Of a stretch of 64,000 bases of DNA, positions 55,520 to 64,000 are shown one piece after another. Location: contig JAPDRN010000025.1 of assembly GCA_030247855.1 (NCBI GenBank), positions 62,001 to 126,000 of the forward strand, given 5' to 3'. A program made the translations under genes and the position numbers. How positions within the stretch are numbered: the first letter of the stretch is position 1; the number at the start of each line of letters is the position of its first letter. Under the pieces are notes generated by a model. The model was given only the letters and a program-made list of their open reading frames with translations. It ran no database searches and was not told the DNA's origin. Origin of the DNA: Knufia peltigerae. Taxonomy: Eukaryota; Ascomycota; Eurotiomycetes; Chaetothyriales; Trichomeriaceae.

Positions 55520-56998
55520 TCATCTAAAGAGATCCATGTCGATTGAGGCTAGAACCACACAGGGCTTATAGGCGGAGTCGAACCATGAAATTATCACTTT
55601 GTCATCTCGTTCTCTCCATACTCTGGTGAGGAAGGCTTTTGTAGCCTTTTGTACTGCTGGCGTGAACTGATCCACATGCATAACCGTATCTTGTAGTGCC
55701 TGTCTACGTGCTCTCGTACCTTGCATCTCAATCGCGGCAGCAATGAATGGCAGAGTGACAGAACGTATCGGTTGGTTGGTGACGTTTCGAGCAAGATCCA
55801 GCTCGCTCATAATCTCGTTTGCCCAGATTGTAGCTTGATGATCTTGGGTACCAAAAGCATAGCAAAGCCTGTGGTTCACTAACAGAGCTGCTAATCGGTA
55901 CAGTCTCGCTTGGGCAAGGAGATGGATGACCTCTGTAGAGGTAAATTTCTCCAAGAACTGATCTGGCGTAGAGGGTTTCCAGATTTCTAACTCGTCCTGA
56001 ATGAGGCTCAGCTGCTTCTTGATTAGAGCCATGTAGCTCTCATCGGTCGTATTGGCAAGAGAGTGACTTGCAACACAAAGGTCATGGTAGTAAGGCAACA
56101 GAGGCACACACAGCCCCAAATGCCGATCTACAACGGCCCTTCCAGAGCATAATCGATGTCGAGGAGACCTGATAGATGGCATTTTGCGATGGACCAGGCA
56201 ATCCATCACTTCTTGAAGAGTCAGGTAGACCAGCCGAGGCTCAGTATCCACATCCAACACTCCTTGTTCGATGAACGGCCGAGCGGTGCTTAGACAGTGT
56301 TGTGATATCTCATAAACGCCACGACCGACGGCAGAGTAACTGAATAGTGCCAATAAAGTTCCCAGAGTCAGACATATAGCCACATCCTGAGGCGTGCACA
56401 CTGGAAATGAACGGAGTATTTCAATGGCAGCCAGGGCGTGAAGCAAATTAGTGTGTTCATCGTTCACTTTGGCCACATCATGAGGATCGGAATATGTCAG
56501 CTTGAGAGCCCCGGCGAATGCAAGGCATGCATCCTTAAGAACAGGCAAGGCTGTGGGTAGAAGAGCGACTAGGGAGCGTCTCTCATCGTCTTGAAAAGTC
56601 GGGCCCATGACATAGCAGCCGAGGATTCCGGGCTTATCTAAAAGGAACAGAAGGCTGTCCTTTTCATTCTGGCTAAGTTCCTCATGAAGATTGATCCATT
56701 TGGCGATATCTTCTGATGGTAATCTCGCATTTGTACTGCTTATGTATGTTCTAGACTCCCTCGGTTCTAGGCAAGCAGAGCTGTGGTTCCCAACTTTTGG
56801 TTGGTCTAAATCGAGGCGAGACTCTTTGGGTCTTCGTCCAGCCTTTCGAGGAGGCCGTAAAGTTGAGCATAGCAACCCGAGTCTGCGGCATCTTCCACAA
56901 TCATCTGCAGTAGTCGGGCGCGTGCACCTCTCTTTGAGTCGGTAACATCGATCGCAGGCCGTCTGCAGCCTCCGTGATTGGTTTGCAGCAAAATCCAT
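55520..56998 (-). CDS. Zn2Cys6 transcription factor, probable regulator of the catabolic cluster
   Basis: An intronless regulator of 492 residues from the ATG at 56998 (MDFAANQSRRLQT). The zinc cluster is at the very N-terminus: CDRCYRLKERC-x8-CGRCRRLGLLC, followed by the basic linker PPRKAGRRPKESR. The middle region has LCLTLGTLLALFSYSAVGRGVYEI-type helices (first twenty shown shorter here: GTLLALFSYSAVGRG) and lacks an obvious Fungal_trans hallmark. The C-terminal part is helical and ends SIDMDLFR. The frame stays open upstream to a TTG. It lies in the centre of the gene group and is divergent from the amidase. The shared promoter contains three evenly spaced CCGGA motifs, so it probably controls the cluster. 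Confidence 0.86.
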   Translation of the reverse strand: MDFAANQSRRLQTACDRCYRLKERCTRPTTADDCGRCRRLGLLCSTLRPPRKAGRRPKESRLDLDQPKVGNHSSACLEPRESRTYISSTNARLPSEDIAKWINLHEELSQNEKDSLLFLLDKPGILGCYVMGPTFQDDERRSLVALLPTALPVLKDACLAFAGALKLTYSDPHDVAKVNDEHTNLLHALAAIEILRSFPVCTPQDVAICLTLGTLLALFSYSAVGRGVYEISQHCLSTARPFIEQGVLDVDTEPRLVYLTLQEVMDCLVHRKMPSIRSPRHRLCSGRAVVDRHLGLCVPLLPYYHDLCVASHSLANTTDESYMALIKKQLSLIQDELEIWKPSTPDQFLEKFTSTEVIHLLAQARLYRLAALLVNHRLCYAFGTQDHQATIWANEIMSELDLARNVTNQPIRSVTLPFIAAAIEMQGTRARRQALQDTVMHVDQFTPAVQKATKAFLTRVWRERDDKVIISWFDSAYKPCVVLASIDMDLFR

Positions 56999-57439
56999 GG
57001 AATCAGGAAGAGGGACCGAATTGCCCAAAGTGGCATCCGTCCTGAAAGAAGATGATCGTAGATTCTCGCCTAGTTGTTAGGGGGAACAAGATCGTTGTCT
57101 CAGCGTAAGTTACTGTAGGAGCTCGAAGTGACGGGTGACTGATATTGTGGTAGCCTTGCAATGCCACGAAGGGAAGGATAGCCGACGACTCAGTTTCGCC
57201 CGGGCAAATTCTTCTAGGCCTAAGACGGCTAGTGGCCGGAAGGTTGACCGGAGGTTTGGCCGGAGAGTTGACAAAACATTCCATGCAACTCATATCTATA
57301 CAGCTGTCCAGGGGGGCTGTATTGCTCGCAAAATGCCAAATACCACAAATCCCAGGTAGGTATAAAGTGCCCTGAGAAGTATGTGCAGCCCATTTTCTTC
57401 TTCATCTCTAAATTCAAAATCCATGCCGGAGAAGACAAA
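56999..57439. promoter_or_regulatory. Divergent promoter, regulator/amidase
   Basis: The 441-bp region between the start codons of the zinc-cluster factor and the amidase. It contains the 12-bp tandem repeat described at 57234-57269. Confidence 0.6.
57234..57269. repeat. Three 12-bp units with CCGGA core (candidate operator)
   Basis: The units are GGCCGGAAGGTT (57234-57245), GACCGGAGGTTT (57246-57257) and GGCCGGAGAGTT (57258-57269). CCGGA starts at 57236, 57248 and 57260, an exact 12-bp spacing. Zinc-cluster proteins recognise CGG/CCG triplets, so this is a plausible array of binding sites about 170-200 bp before the amidase ATG and 240-270 bp before the regulator ATG. Confidence 0.7.
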
Positions 57440-59301
57440 ATGTCGGCCAAGGGTAAGGGCTATCTCGCGATTGCTGCTGATAAACAACGTCAGAGACAAG
57501 AAAAAATCCCAAAGGAATGGATGATTGATTTGCCAAGGTGTATTGAAGCTGGTATCTTGTTACAAGCCCCTGTCAACTGCGGAATATTGGATGAGACAGA
57601 GTGCCAGATCACCTCCGATCATGATGCGATATCTCTCTTGGAGAAGATCAAGACAGGCATCTGGTCGGCTGAGAGGGTCACTATTGCTTTTTGCAAACGA
57701 GCAGCCATTGCTCACCAACTGGTTCGTCCTTGTCATCTTAATATATCACACACGAGCCATTCATTGACCAGAGTGTTCGTGTGTTGTATGAGATAGACCA
57801 ATTGCTTGACGGAGATCTTTTTTGACGAGGCAATTGATCGAGCCCGTCAATTAGACCGTGAAAGGATCGACTCTCCCGATGGAAAAGCTCTCCGACCTTT
57901 ACACGGATTACCAATCTCGCTCAAGGACAGCTTCCAAGTGGCAGGCAAGGACACTTCGACGGGACTGGCCTGCTTTGTCAACGAGCCAGCGGAGGAGAAC
58001 AGTGCGCTCGCTGCTTTGTTGCTTGACCTAGGCGCAGTGCTATATTGCAAAACCAATCTGCCGCAAACAATTATGACCGGCGACAGCGACAACAATGTTT
58101 TCGGGAGGACCTTGAATCCTCACAACACTGCCTTGACCGCTGGAGGAAGCACTGGCGGAGAAGGGGCTTTGATCGCTCTTCGTGGCAGCTTGCTCGGAGT
58201 AGGCACTGACATTGGTGGAAGCATCCGTGTTCCATCATTGTGCAACGGCATTTACGGCGTCAGGGGCAGTGTCGGGCTGGTACCTCACAACGGCGTACGG
58301 GATCTCGCCGTTCCAGGGACATCCGGGGTGTTCTCTGCCGCCGGACCCATGGCGACATCGATCCGCGACTGTCAAATGTTTATGAAAGTAATCATGGAGT
58401 CGGAGACCTGGCGGTATGACCACACGGTCGTTTCGGTGCCATGGAGGCAGCTTGAGGTTCCGAAAAAGTTGAGGATTGGCCTTGTTGAAGACAACGGCAT
58501 CTACACCCCTTCTCCTCCTGTTCGACGAGGCTTGAACCAAACAGCTCAGCTTCTTCGAGAAAGTGGCAATGTTGAAATAGTTCCTGTGACCGTGCCCGGT
58601 GTCAAAGATATTTATTTTGACCTACTTCAGTATTGGGCACCGCTGGGAACCGAGGTATGTCAGGTTTCATGCAATCCAAATTTTTCTGTGACTAACACGA
58701 GACGCGTCAAAGCATTACTCTGAGCTGTTCGATCGTACAGGAGAACCTCCTGTGCCATCTGTCAACACGATCAAGCTTCTATCTTTGGGGAGCACGACCT
58801 TGAAGGGTTTCTTTGACCTGAACGTCCGCCGAGACGAAGCAGCGAAGCAATATTTGCGATTATTCAGAGACAACAAGATCGATGCGATTCTGATGCCAGT
58901 GGCACCTCACACTGCTGTTCCCTGGGACAAATTTTCGAACGCGTCTTATACTGGCCTCTGGAATTATCTCGACTATCCTGCCGTCGTCATTCCAGTGGGC
59001 AAGGTAGGTGAGCAGGATCTTGCCGACGATATTTCCCACGCCAAATACGGGCCCCAGGATGCCGAGCTTTACAAACTTTGTAAGTCATACATCACCAGAC
59101 GTTGACTGTTGGACTCCCTCCGTTGGACCCCGTGTTGTGTGGAACAACGCAGTTGGTTGATACTATTGCTATCTAGACACCGGTCCAGAGCTCTACAAGG
59201 ATGCTCCAATCGCCTTGCAAGTCGTTGGGTATCGGCAAACAGACGAAGCGCTGTTGAATACGGCCAGCGTTCTTGATTCGATCATCAATGAGAAGAAATG
59301 A
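57440..59301 (+). CDS. Amidase-signature family amidase (acetamidase-like)
   Basis: Four exons (three canonical introns) give about 545 residues. The Ser-cisSer-Lys triad of the amidase signature family is present: Lys in GLPISLKDSFQVAGKDTS, cis-Ser in TAGGSTGGEGAL, nucleophile Ser in GVGTDIGGSIRVP. The C-terminal lid has WNYLDYPAVVIPVGK and APIALQVVGYR. Fungal members hydrolyse acetamide and other small amides to acid plus ammonia. An N-terminal helical part (MSAKGKGYLAIAADKQ...) matches the acetamidase branch. The last intron splits a Tyr codon (LYKL-Y-TGPELY). The gene is divergent from the cluster regulator and would open an amide or lactam in the pathway. Formamidase-type enzymes belong to a different family and are excluded. 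Confidence 0.92.
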
Positions 59302-60280
59302 GTAGCAAACAGGAACATGAAAACGACTTAGATCAACAGGTTTAATTAGACGCGTATCCCAGTCTGAATTCAAGAAACGGTTTGCAGGGACTTGGGGATT
59401 CTTGGTACTGTGCTAGCCCACCGTATGACCTGTCTAGTTTCTTGACTGTACAGTAACCCATAAGTCCCAAGATCATGTTCTTCGTCGAACCTCAAGATGG
59501 GACCGCTCTTGATGAAGGGATCTATCTCGTACGTACTCTATTCCATCCAGTGTTCGCTACGTGGAGGAATCAATGTTTGATATTGTATTTAGCCGCAACT
59601 CTAGGAGATATTTAGCCGGCAATTATCCTTCGACGAAGATCATTTGTTCGTTCCAAATCCCAAGAGTATTGGCGAGGACTAACTTGTTCTTCATCCTCCG
59701 TAAGGCTTTCCAAGACCGGGCGACGGTCGACTCGAGACATCGTGTTTCCACGTGAGCTCTCCAGACCCCAGCGACTGACCTCCGCGCCCCGTCTGGCAAG
59801 ATGCGACGGGTCTTTATAAAAGTCAAACCTTCCCGCATGTTCTCAAGCATGCTGGCCAACATCCTTGGCTTGTACTGCCAAGATGTCTTTCGATTCTGTT
59901 TCACTGTCCTATTTGTCCAACTCGGGTTTGTGAATGCAACCCAAGAGACACTTCCGCCAGCTATAATGCTTGGACTGTTCCTGTGGAAGCTCTCAGCATG
60001 GCTAACCCTGATCGAACAGCCCTCCGGGAGATGGCTCAACCGGTTAGTATACTGTCATGATGGGAGAGACATCTGTATCGGTAGGATTTGTTTGACATTA
60101 ATGTGCTTGGTCCCTGGTGTGCTCTACACCTGAGCTAAAATCGATCCAGCCATGGCCCTAGCTAGAGGACAAGATAGACAGTGTCCCTGACTCTTGACGA
60201 TAAAAGGTTGGCATTCTCCATCTTCACTACTCCTTTTCTCCAACTTCAAACCTACCATTTCTCTACACCGTCGGCCTGGC
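59302..60280. other. Intergenic region, no firm gene
   Basis: About 980 bp. A short frame beginning at 59475 (MFFVEPQDGTALDEG) followed by a GT donor looks protein-like, but I could not extend it. Long overlapping frames on both strands at 59623-60133 have no known motif. The 3' part should hold the promoter of the transporter at 60281. Confidence 0.3.
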
Positions 60281-62147
60281 ATGGCACCAAACATTAGCGA
60301 TCTCAACCCCCATGGAACGGGCGCTAGCGACCCAGTCGTCCAAAGGCTTGCCCAGGAAGACAAAGTACCATGGTACAGGAAGCCAAACTTACGACATCTT
60401 TACCTGTTACTCATACCAACATGCATGGGCATCGAAATCACAAGCGGTTTCGACTCTCAGATGATCAACGCCCTCCAGATCTCAGATCACTGGCAAGACT
60501 GTGAGTAGTTGAACAAGCACTGTTGCATACACCGACAGCCCCCTGAGGCTGTAAACGCTCACAAATGTTGTAGACTTCAATGAACCCGCAGGTTCATGGT
60601 CCGGCTTCATCAATGCTTCGTATTCACTCGGAGCCATCCTGAGTTTACCTTTTGTTCCTATTCTAAACGATCGATTCGGTCGTCGTTGGGCGATATTTAT
60701 CGGTTCCTGGGTCATGGTAGCCGGGGCCATTGTTCAGTGCTTTGCGCAAAATGGTAAGTAGTCACTCGAAATCTTTTCTGCCAGTCACAACAACATTGAT
60801 TGACCTCTTACAGCTGGTAATTACATTTTTGCCCGTATCATGCTGGGTTTTGGTATTCCGACCTGCATCGTCGCTGCGTCTGCCTTGATCGGTGAACTGG
60901 GATACCCAAAGGAACGACCGATCCTCACTTCCCTCTTCAACGTCTCATACTTTGTCGGGGAGCTCACGGCTGCCGGAATCTGCTTCGGAACCAACACCAT
61001 TGCCAGCAACTGGTCGTGGAGGACCCCGTCCATCTTACAGGCTGCACCATCCTTGATCCAGATCTCGCTGGTCCTGTTACTTCCAGAAAGCCCAAGATGG
61101 CTCATCAGCAAAGACCGACACGAGGAGGCCCACGAGATCCTGATCAAGTATCATGCCGAAGGTGACTGCGACTCGGAATTCGTGCGTGCCGAGATGGCCC
61201 AGATTCGCGCGACACTCCACATGGAAATCGAGGCGTCCAAGAAGTCATGGTTGGACTTGTTCACCACCGCCGGGATGCGACGACGTGTCATCTTATCCAC
61301 CGCACTCGGCCTGTTCACTCAATGGTCCGGGAACACGCTCATCTCGTACTACCTGGGCAAGCTGTTGAAGATGGTCGGCTGGACCAACTCGACCGACATT
61401 CAAAAGGTCAATGTCGGCCTCTCAGCTTGGTCCCTCATCACCGCCGCCACGGCCGCCCTCTTGGTCACCCGCTTCCGCCGCAGGGTCATGTACATGGCGT
61501 GCGCCATCTCCTTGCTGTGTATCTACATCGGATGGACTATCTGTATGGAAGAAACCATGACATCGGACGCGGCTGGCAATATCAATCATGGAGCAGGAAT
61601 CGGAGTCATCTTTTTCATATTTGCCTACAAGCCGGCATATAACATTGGGTATGTCAATTATCGTGGTAGCGCGTGCAATGCAAGGAGATAATCCTGACAA
61701 GGTACTCTGTTCTAGGTACAATGCTCTGACCTATACCTACCTCGTCGAATTGTGGCCGTTTGCTGAAAGATCTCGCGGCATTGCATATTTCCAACTATGG
61801 GGGCGACTGGCGACTTTCTTCACCACCTTCATCAATCCAATTGGCCTTGACAACATCCAGTGGCGGTGGCTGATCTTCTACTGCTGCTGGCTCGGTTTCG
61901 AGAATGTCTTCATCTACTTCTTCTTCCCAGAAACTTATGGAAGAACATTGGAGGAATTGGCTTTCAGTGAGTCTCTACAGATTGTCGTTGGTCGGATCAT
62001 AACTAACAACCTGTCACAGTCTTTGAGGACAAGGAGAAGTCCGATAGGGCCATTGCGGCGGTTGAAAAAGCGAGGGCTGGTCTAGATGACAATGAAACCG
62101 AGAAAAGTGCTGAGACGATCGTTGAACATGCCGATGTGCGGGCTTAA
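60281..62147 (+). CDS. MFS transporter, lactose permease-like sugar-porter family
   Basis: A 12-TM sugar-porter-family carrier of about 530 residues in five exons with four canonical introns. The ATG at 60281 (MAPNISDLNPHGTG) gives a short cytosolic N-terminus. TM1 has GIEITSGFDSQMINALQ. Then follow NDRFGRRWAIFIG, GFGIPTCIVAASALIGELGY, LPESPRWLISKDRHEEAHEI, QWSGNTLISYYLGK, TRFRRRVMYM, YLVELWPFAERSRG and FFPETYGRTLEELAF. The second-half loop RFRRR is a weakened version of DxxGRR. Sugar-porter-family carriers in catabolic clusters often carry quinate, lactams or other non-sugars. Position between amidase and LamB/YcsF gene suggests it imports the cluster substrate. Confidence 0.9.
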
Positions 62148-62223
62148 TCGCTGAACAATAGCAACCGGCTAAATCCCCGAGACAAAGAGTGAGACGTTGT
62201 CGAATTGGTCTCAGAAATTGGAC

Positions 62224-63147
62224 TCAGATGACGCCATTATTTCTATTTACTTCGTCTACCACTTGGCGGACTTTTCGGGCATTTTCCAGAGCTCCAGGCA
62301 TATCAGAATGCAAGCAGACGCTGAATGGCTTTCCATTGAATCCAAGTGTGATCAAGTTGTCATCGATATCTCTCGTCTGATCCTGTTCGGCCATGAGTCG
62401 AAATCGAGATGCACATATTTCAGGCGTTGTAGGTTTAGACTTTGACACCGGAAGAAGCTCTCCCTTTGCAGAGTAGTCGATGTCGACATATACTTCCTGT
62501 TGAAATGGGATTCCCAGATGATCGCACACGGCTTGCTGTTTCTCGTTCCTGCATGCATAAACCGGGACATTGAAAGGTGCGCACGCTTCCAGCACTGCAC
62601 GCATGACGGGCTCTTCTCTTTGCATATAAAAGTATAGTTCACCATGAGGTTTGATGTGAGACAGCTCGACGCCTTCGACATCCAACATCGCCTTCAAGGC
62701 GCCGACTTGGTAGAGAATCATTGCGTGCAGGTCATCGAGATTCATCTCAATCTTCCTTCTTCCGAACCCAATCAGGTCTTGCAGGCCCGGATGTGCACCC
62801 GCTTTGACGCGATGCTTTTTGCAGAGTTGTACAGTCCTGAGCATAATGGAAGGATCTCCGGCGTGAAAGCCGCAAGCGATATTTGCCGCATCGACGAACC
62901 TCATGAGATCCTCGTCAGGGCCCTTCGTCCTTAGTACTTTCTGAGAAGATCAAGGACAAGGCATGGTCCTCACCAACTTCCATCTACCAAAGCCTTCACC
63001 CATATCAGCATTGATCTCGTACTTTTGGACTAGAGATGAAGATATTGTCTTGGCGGAAGACAGGCTTCGCTTCCGGAGCTGTAAATAGCTAGAAGTGAGT
63101 GATTGTGCACGGTAGCACGCTCGATGTGAGTACAGCCTTGGAAGCAT
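62224..63147 (-). CDS. LamB/YcsF family protein (5-oxoprolinase subunit A/PxpA-like), probable mitochondrial
   Basis: Two exons with one intron (GTGAGG...AAG/GGCCCTG) give about 285 residues. The family core is unmistakable: YEINADMGEGFGRWKLGPDED, then VDAANIACGFHAGDPSIM, VKAGAHPGLQDLIGFGRR, SHIKPHGELYFYM and ITLGFNGKPFSVCLHSDMPGA. Bacterial PxpA works with PxpB/C to open 5-oxoproline by ATP hydrolysis; some homologs act on other lactams. The ATG at 63147 adds about 38 residues rich in Arg, Ser and Leu and free of acidic residues (MLPRLYSHRACYRAQSL...), like a mitochondrial presequence. No PxpB/C partner is in the window. The gene ends convergent to the MFS gene, 76 bp away. Confidence 0.9.
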
Positions 63148-63444
63148 TTCCAGTCGTCAAAGAGACATGGACTAATGAAGGCTATTGGTGAAAACAAGGT
63201 GAGTATAGCAGGTCGGTAGACTCGCAATGAAGTCATACTCGGCCTTACCTACTTATCTATCCGAGATGGTGCCATTGTTGTGTCTACCGTGTCGACGGCC
63301 TTCTCCGAATGATGTGAGGCGGCCAACATCACTAGATATATTCTGTGTCAGACCAAGACTCTGGATTACATAGATGACAAATGAATAAGACACGAGAAAC
63401 GACTTCCTGATCTTCTGAATCTTGGTATTGAAAGATCCGTCGAT

Positions 63445-64000
63445 ATGGACTCCAGCCACGAGTATACGGAGTTTCGAAGCATATCTGTCCAAGGTCTACC
63501 CTTTTTCACACCGAAGCAAAGATTACCAGTCGGCACTGCAATCCTGAGACCCGAGGAAGGCGTTACCGAGAACAACATAAGTCGTGCCTTCAAGCCAATA
63601 ACTATACGAGGAACAACATTTCAAAACAGGATCTGGGTTGCTCCCATGTGCATGTACAGTTGTGAAGATGGCATGTTCAGCGACTTTCATGTCGCTCACT
63701 ATGGGCAATTCGCGATGAGAGGTGCGGCACTTATCACACTCGAGGCAACTGCCGTGACTGAACAAGTTACGTTATTATTACTTGCTTGAAAAACCATTAT
63801 CGAGGGACTGACAATGATTGATATAGGGCAAGAATACACCCCAGGATGCCGGGCTCTGGAAGGATGAACAGATTGAACCTCTGAGGAGGATTGTCAACCT
63901 GATCCACTCCCAATCGCAAAAGGCCGGAATCCAACTGCAACATGCTGGGCGGAAAGCTGGTATCTGCCCTCCATGGCTGGGCCTCAAGTTGGTGCCGGAC
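63445..64000 (+). CDS. Old Yellow Enzyme-family NADH:flavin oxidoreductase (YqjM type), cut by window end
   Basis: The first two exons of an FMN-dependent ene reductase: 63445-63765, then an intron (GTTACG...TAG), then 63837 to the window end. The protein begins MDSSHEYTEFRSISVQG and has the family start AFKPITIRGTTFQNRIWVAP followed by MCMYSCEDGMFSDFHVAHYG, with the Cys and Tyr-region residues typical of the thermophilic-like (YqjM) class. After GAALITLEATAVT the second exon has NTPQDAGLW and GIQLQHAGRKAG, where His is a substrate-binding residue. The rest of the barrel lies outside. It would reduce a C=C bond of an unsaturated carbonyl intermediate. The 297-bp gap to the LamB/YcsF gene is a divergent promoter. 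Confidence 0.9.

Noticed and set aside
59623..60133. Overlapping frames of 138 and 110 codons on opposite strands
   Set aside because: No domain, no conserved motif and no splice partners, so not supported as genes.

Overview
The window comes from a filamentous ascomycete genome. Genes on both strands carry many short introns (about 45-100 bp) with GTAAGT-type donors and CTNAC-type branch points. The content is typical of moulds: Zn2Cys6 regulators, MFS sugar porters, fungal-type glycoside hydrolases and class A flavin monooxygenases. A saprotrophic or plant-associated Pezizomycotina (Eurotiomycete-like) fungus fits best, but the species cannot be fixed from the sequence. All gene models were assembled by eye from reading frames and splice motifs. 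I saw no rRNA, tRNA, CRISPR array or intact transposon.

Left part (1-12.2 kb): two divergent short-chain dehydrogenase/reductase (SDR) paralogs, the second of which has lost its catalytic triad. Next is an acyl-CoA/4-coumarate-ligase-like gene with two splice-site defects, then three MFS sugar transporters in a row, all on the minus strand.

Sugar-use module (13.3-21.0 kb): a GH3 beta-glucosidase with a PA14 insert and a Zn2Cys6 regulator, both on the minus strand, and a divergent sugar transporter. Nitrogen and small-molecule genes follow (21.2-25 kb): an isochorismatase-like hydrolase and an amino-acid permease. A disturbed block (25.2-30.0 kb) has remnants of a membrane protein, a broken SDR, an intact bacterial-type histidinol-dehydrogenase-like gene and a truncated aldo/keto reductase.

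Rhamnoside/arabinoside region (30.0-45.0 kb): an intronless GH78 alpha-L-rhamnosidase divergent from an intron-rich MFS porter, a PhyH-type dioxygenase, a secreted GH51 alpha-L-arabinofuranosidase and a many-exon Zn2Cys6 regulator.

Right part (45.2-64.0 kb): a compact catabolic-looking cluster. It holds an amidohydrolase-2 decarboxylase (2,3-dihydroxybenzoate decarboxylase-like), an SDR, a TRI12-type exporter, an FAH-family hydrolase, a class A FAD monooxygenase, a cupin, a Zn2Cys6 regulator, an amidase-signature hydrolase, a sugar-porter-type MFS, a LamB/YcsF (5-oxoprolinase A-like) protein and an Old Yellow Enzyme cut by the window end. Hydroxylation, decarboxylation, ring or C-C bond hydrolysis, ene reduction and amide opening in one place suggest breakdown of an aromatic amide or N-heterocycle. 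The regulator/amidase intergenic region carries three CCGGA motifs at an exact 12-bp period. This cluster is the best candidate for an undescribed system.
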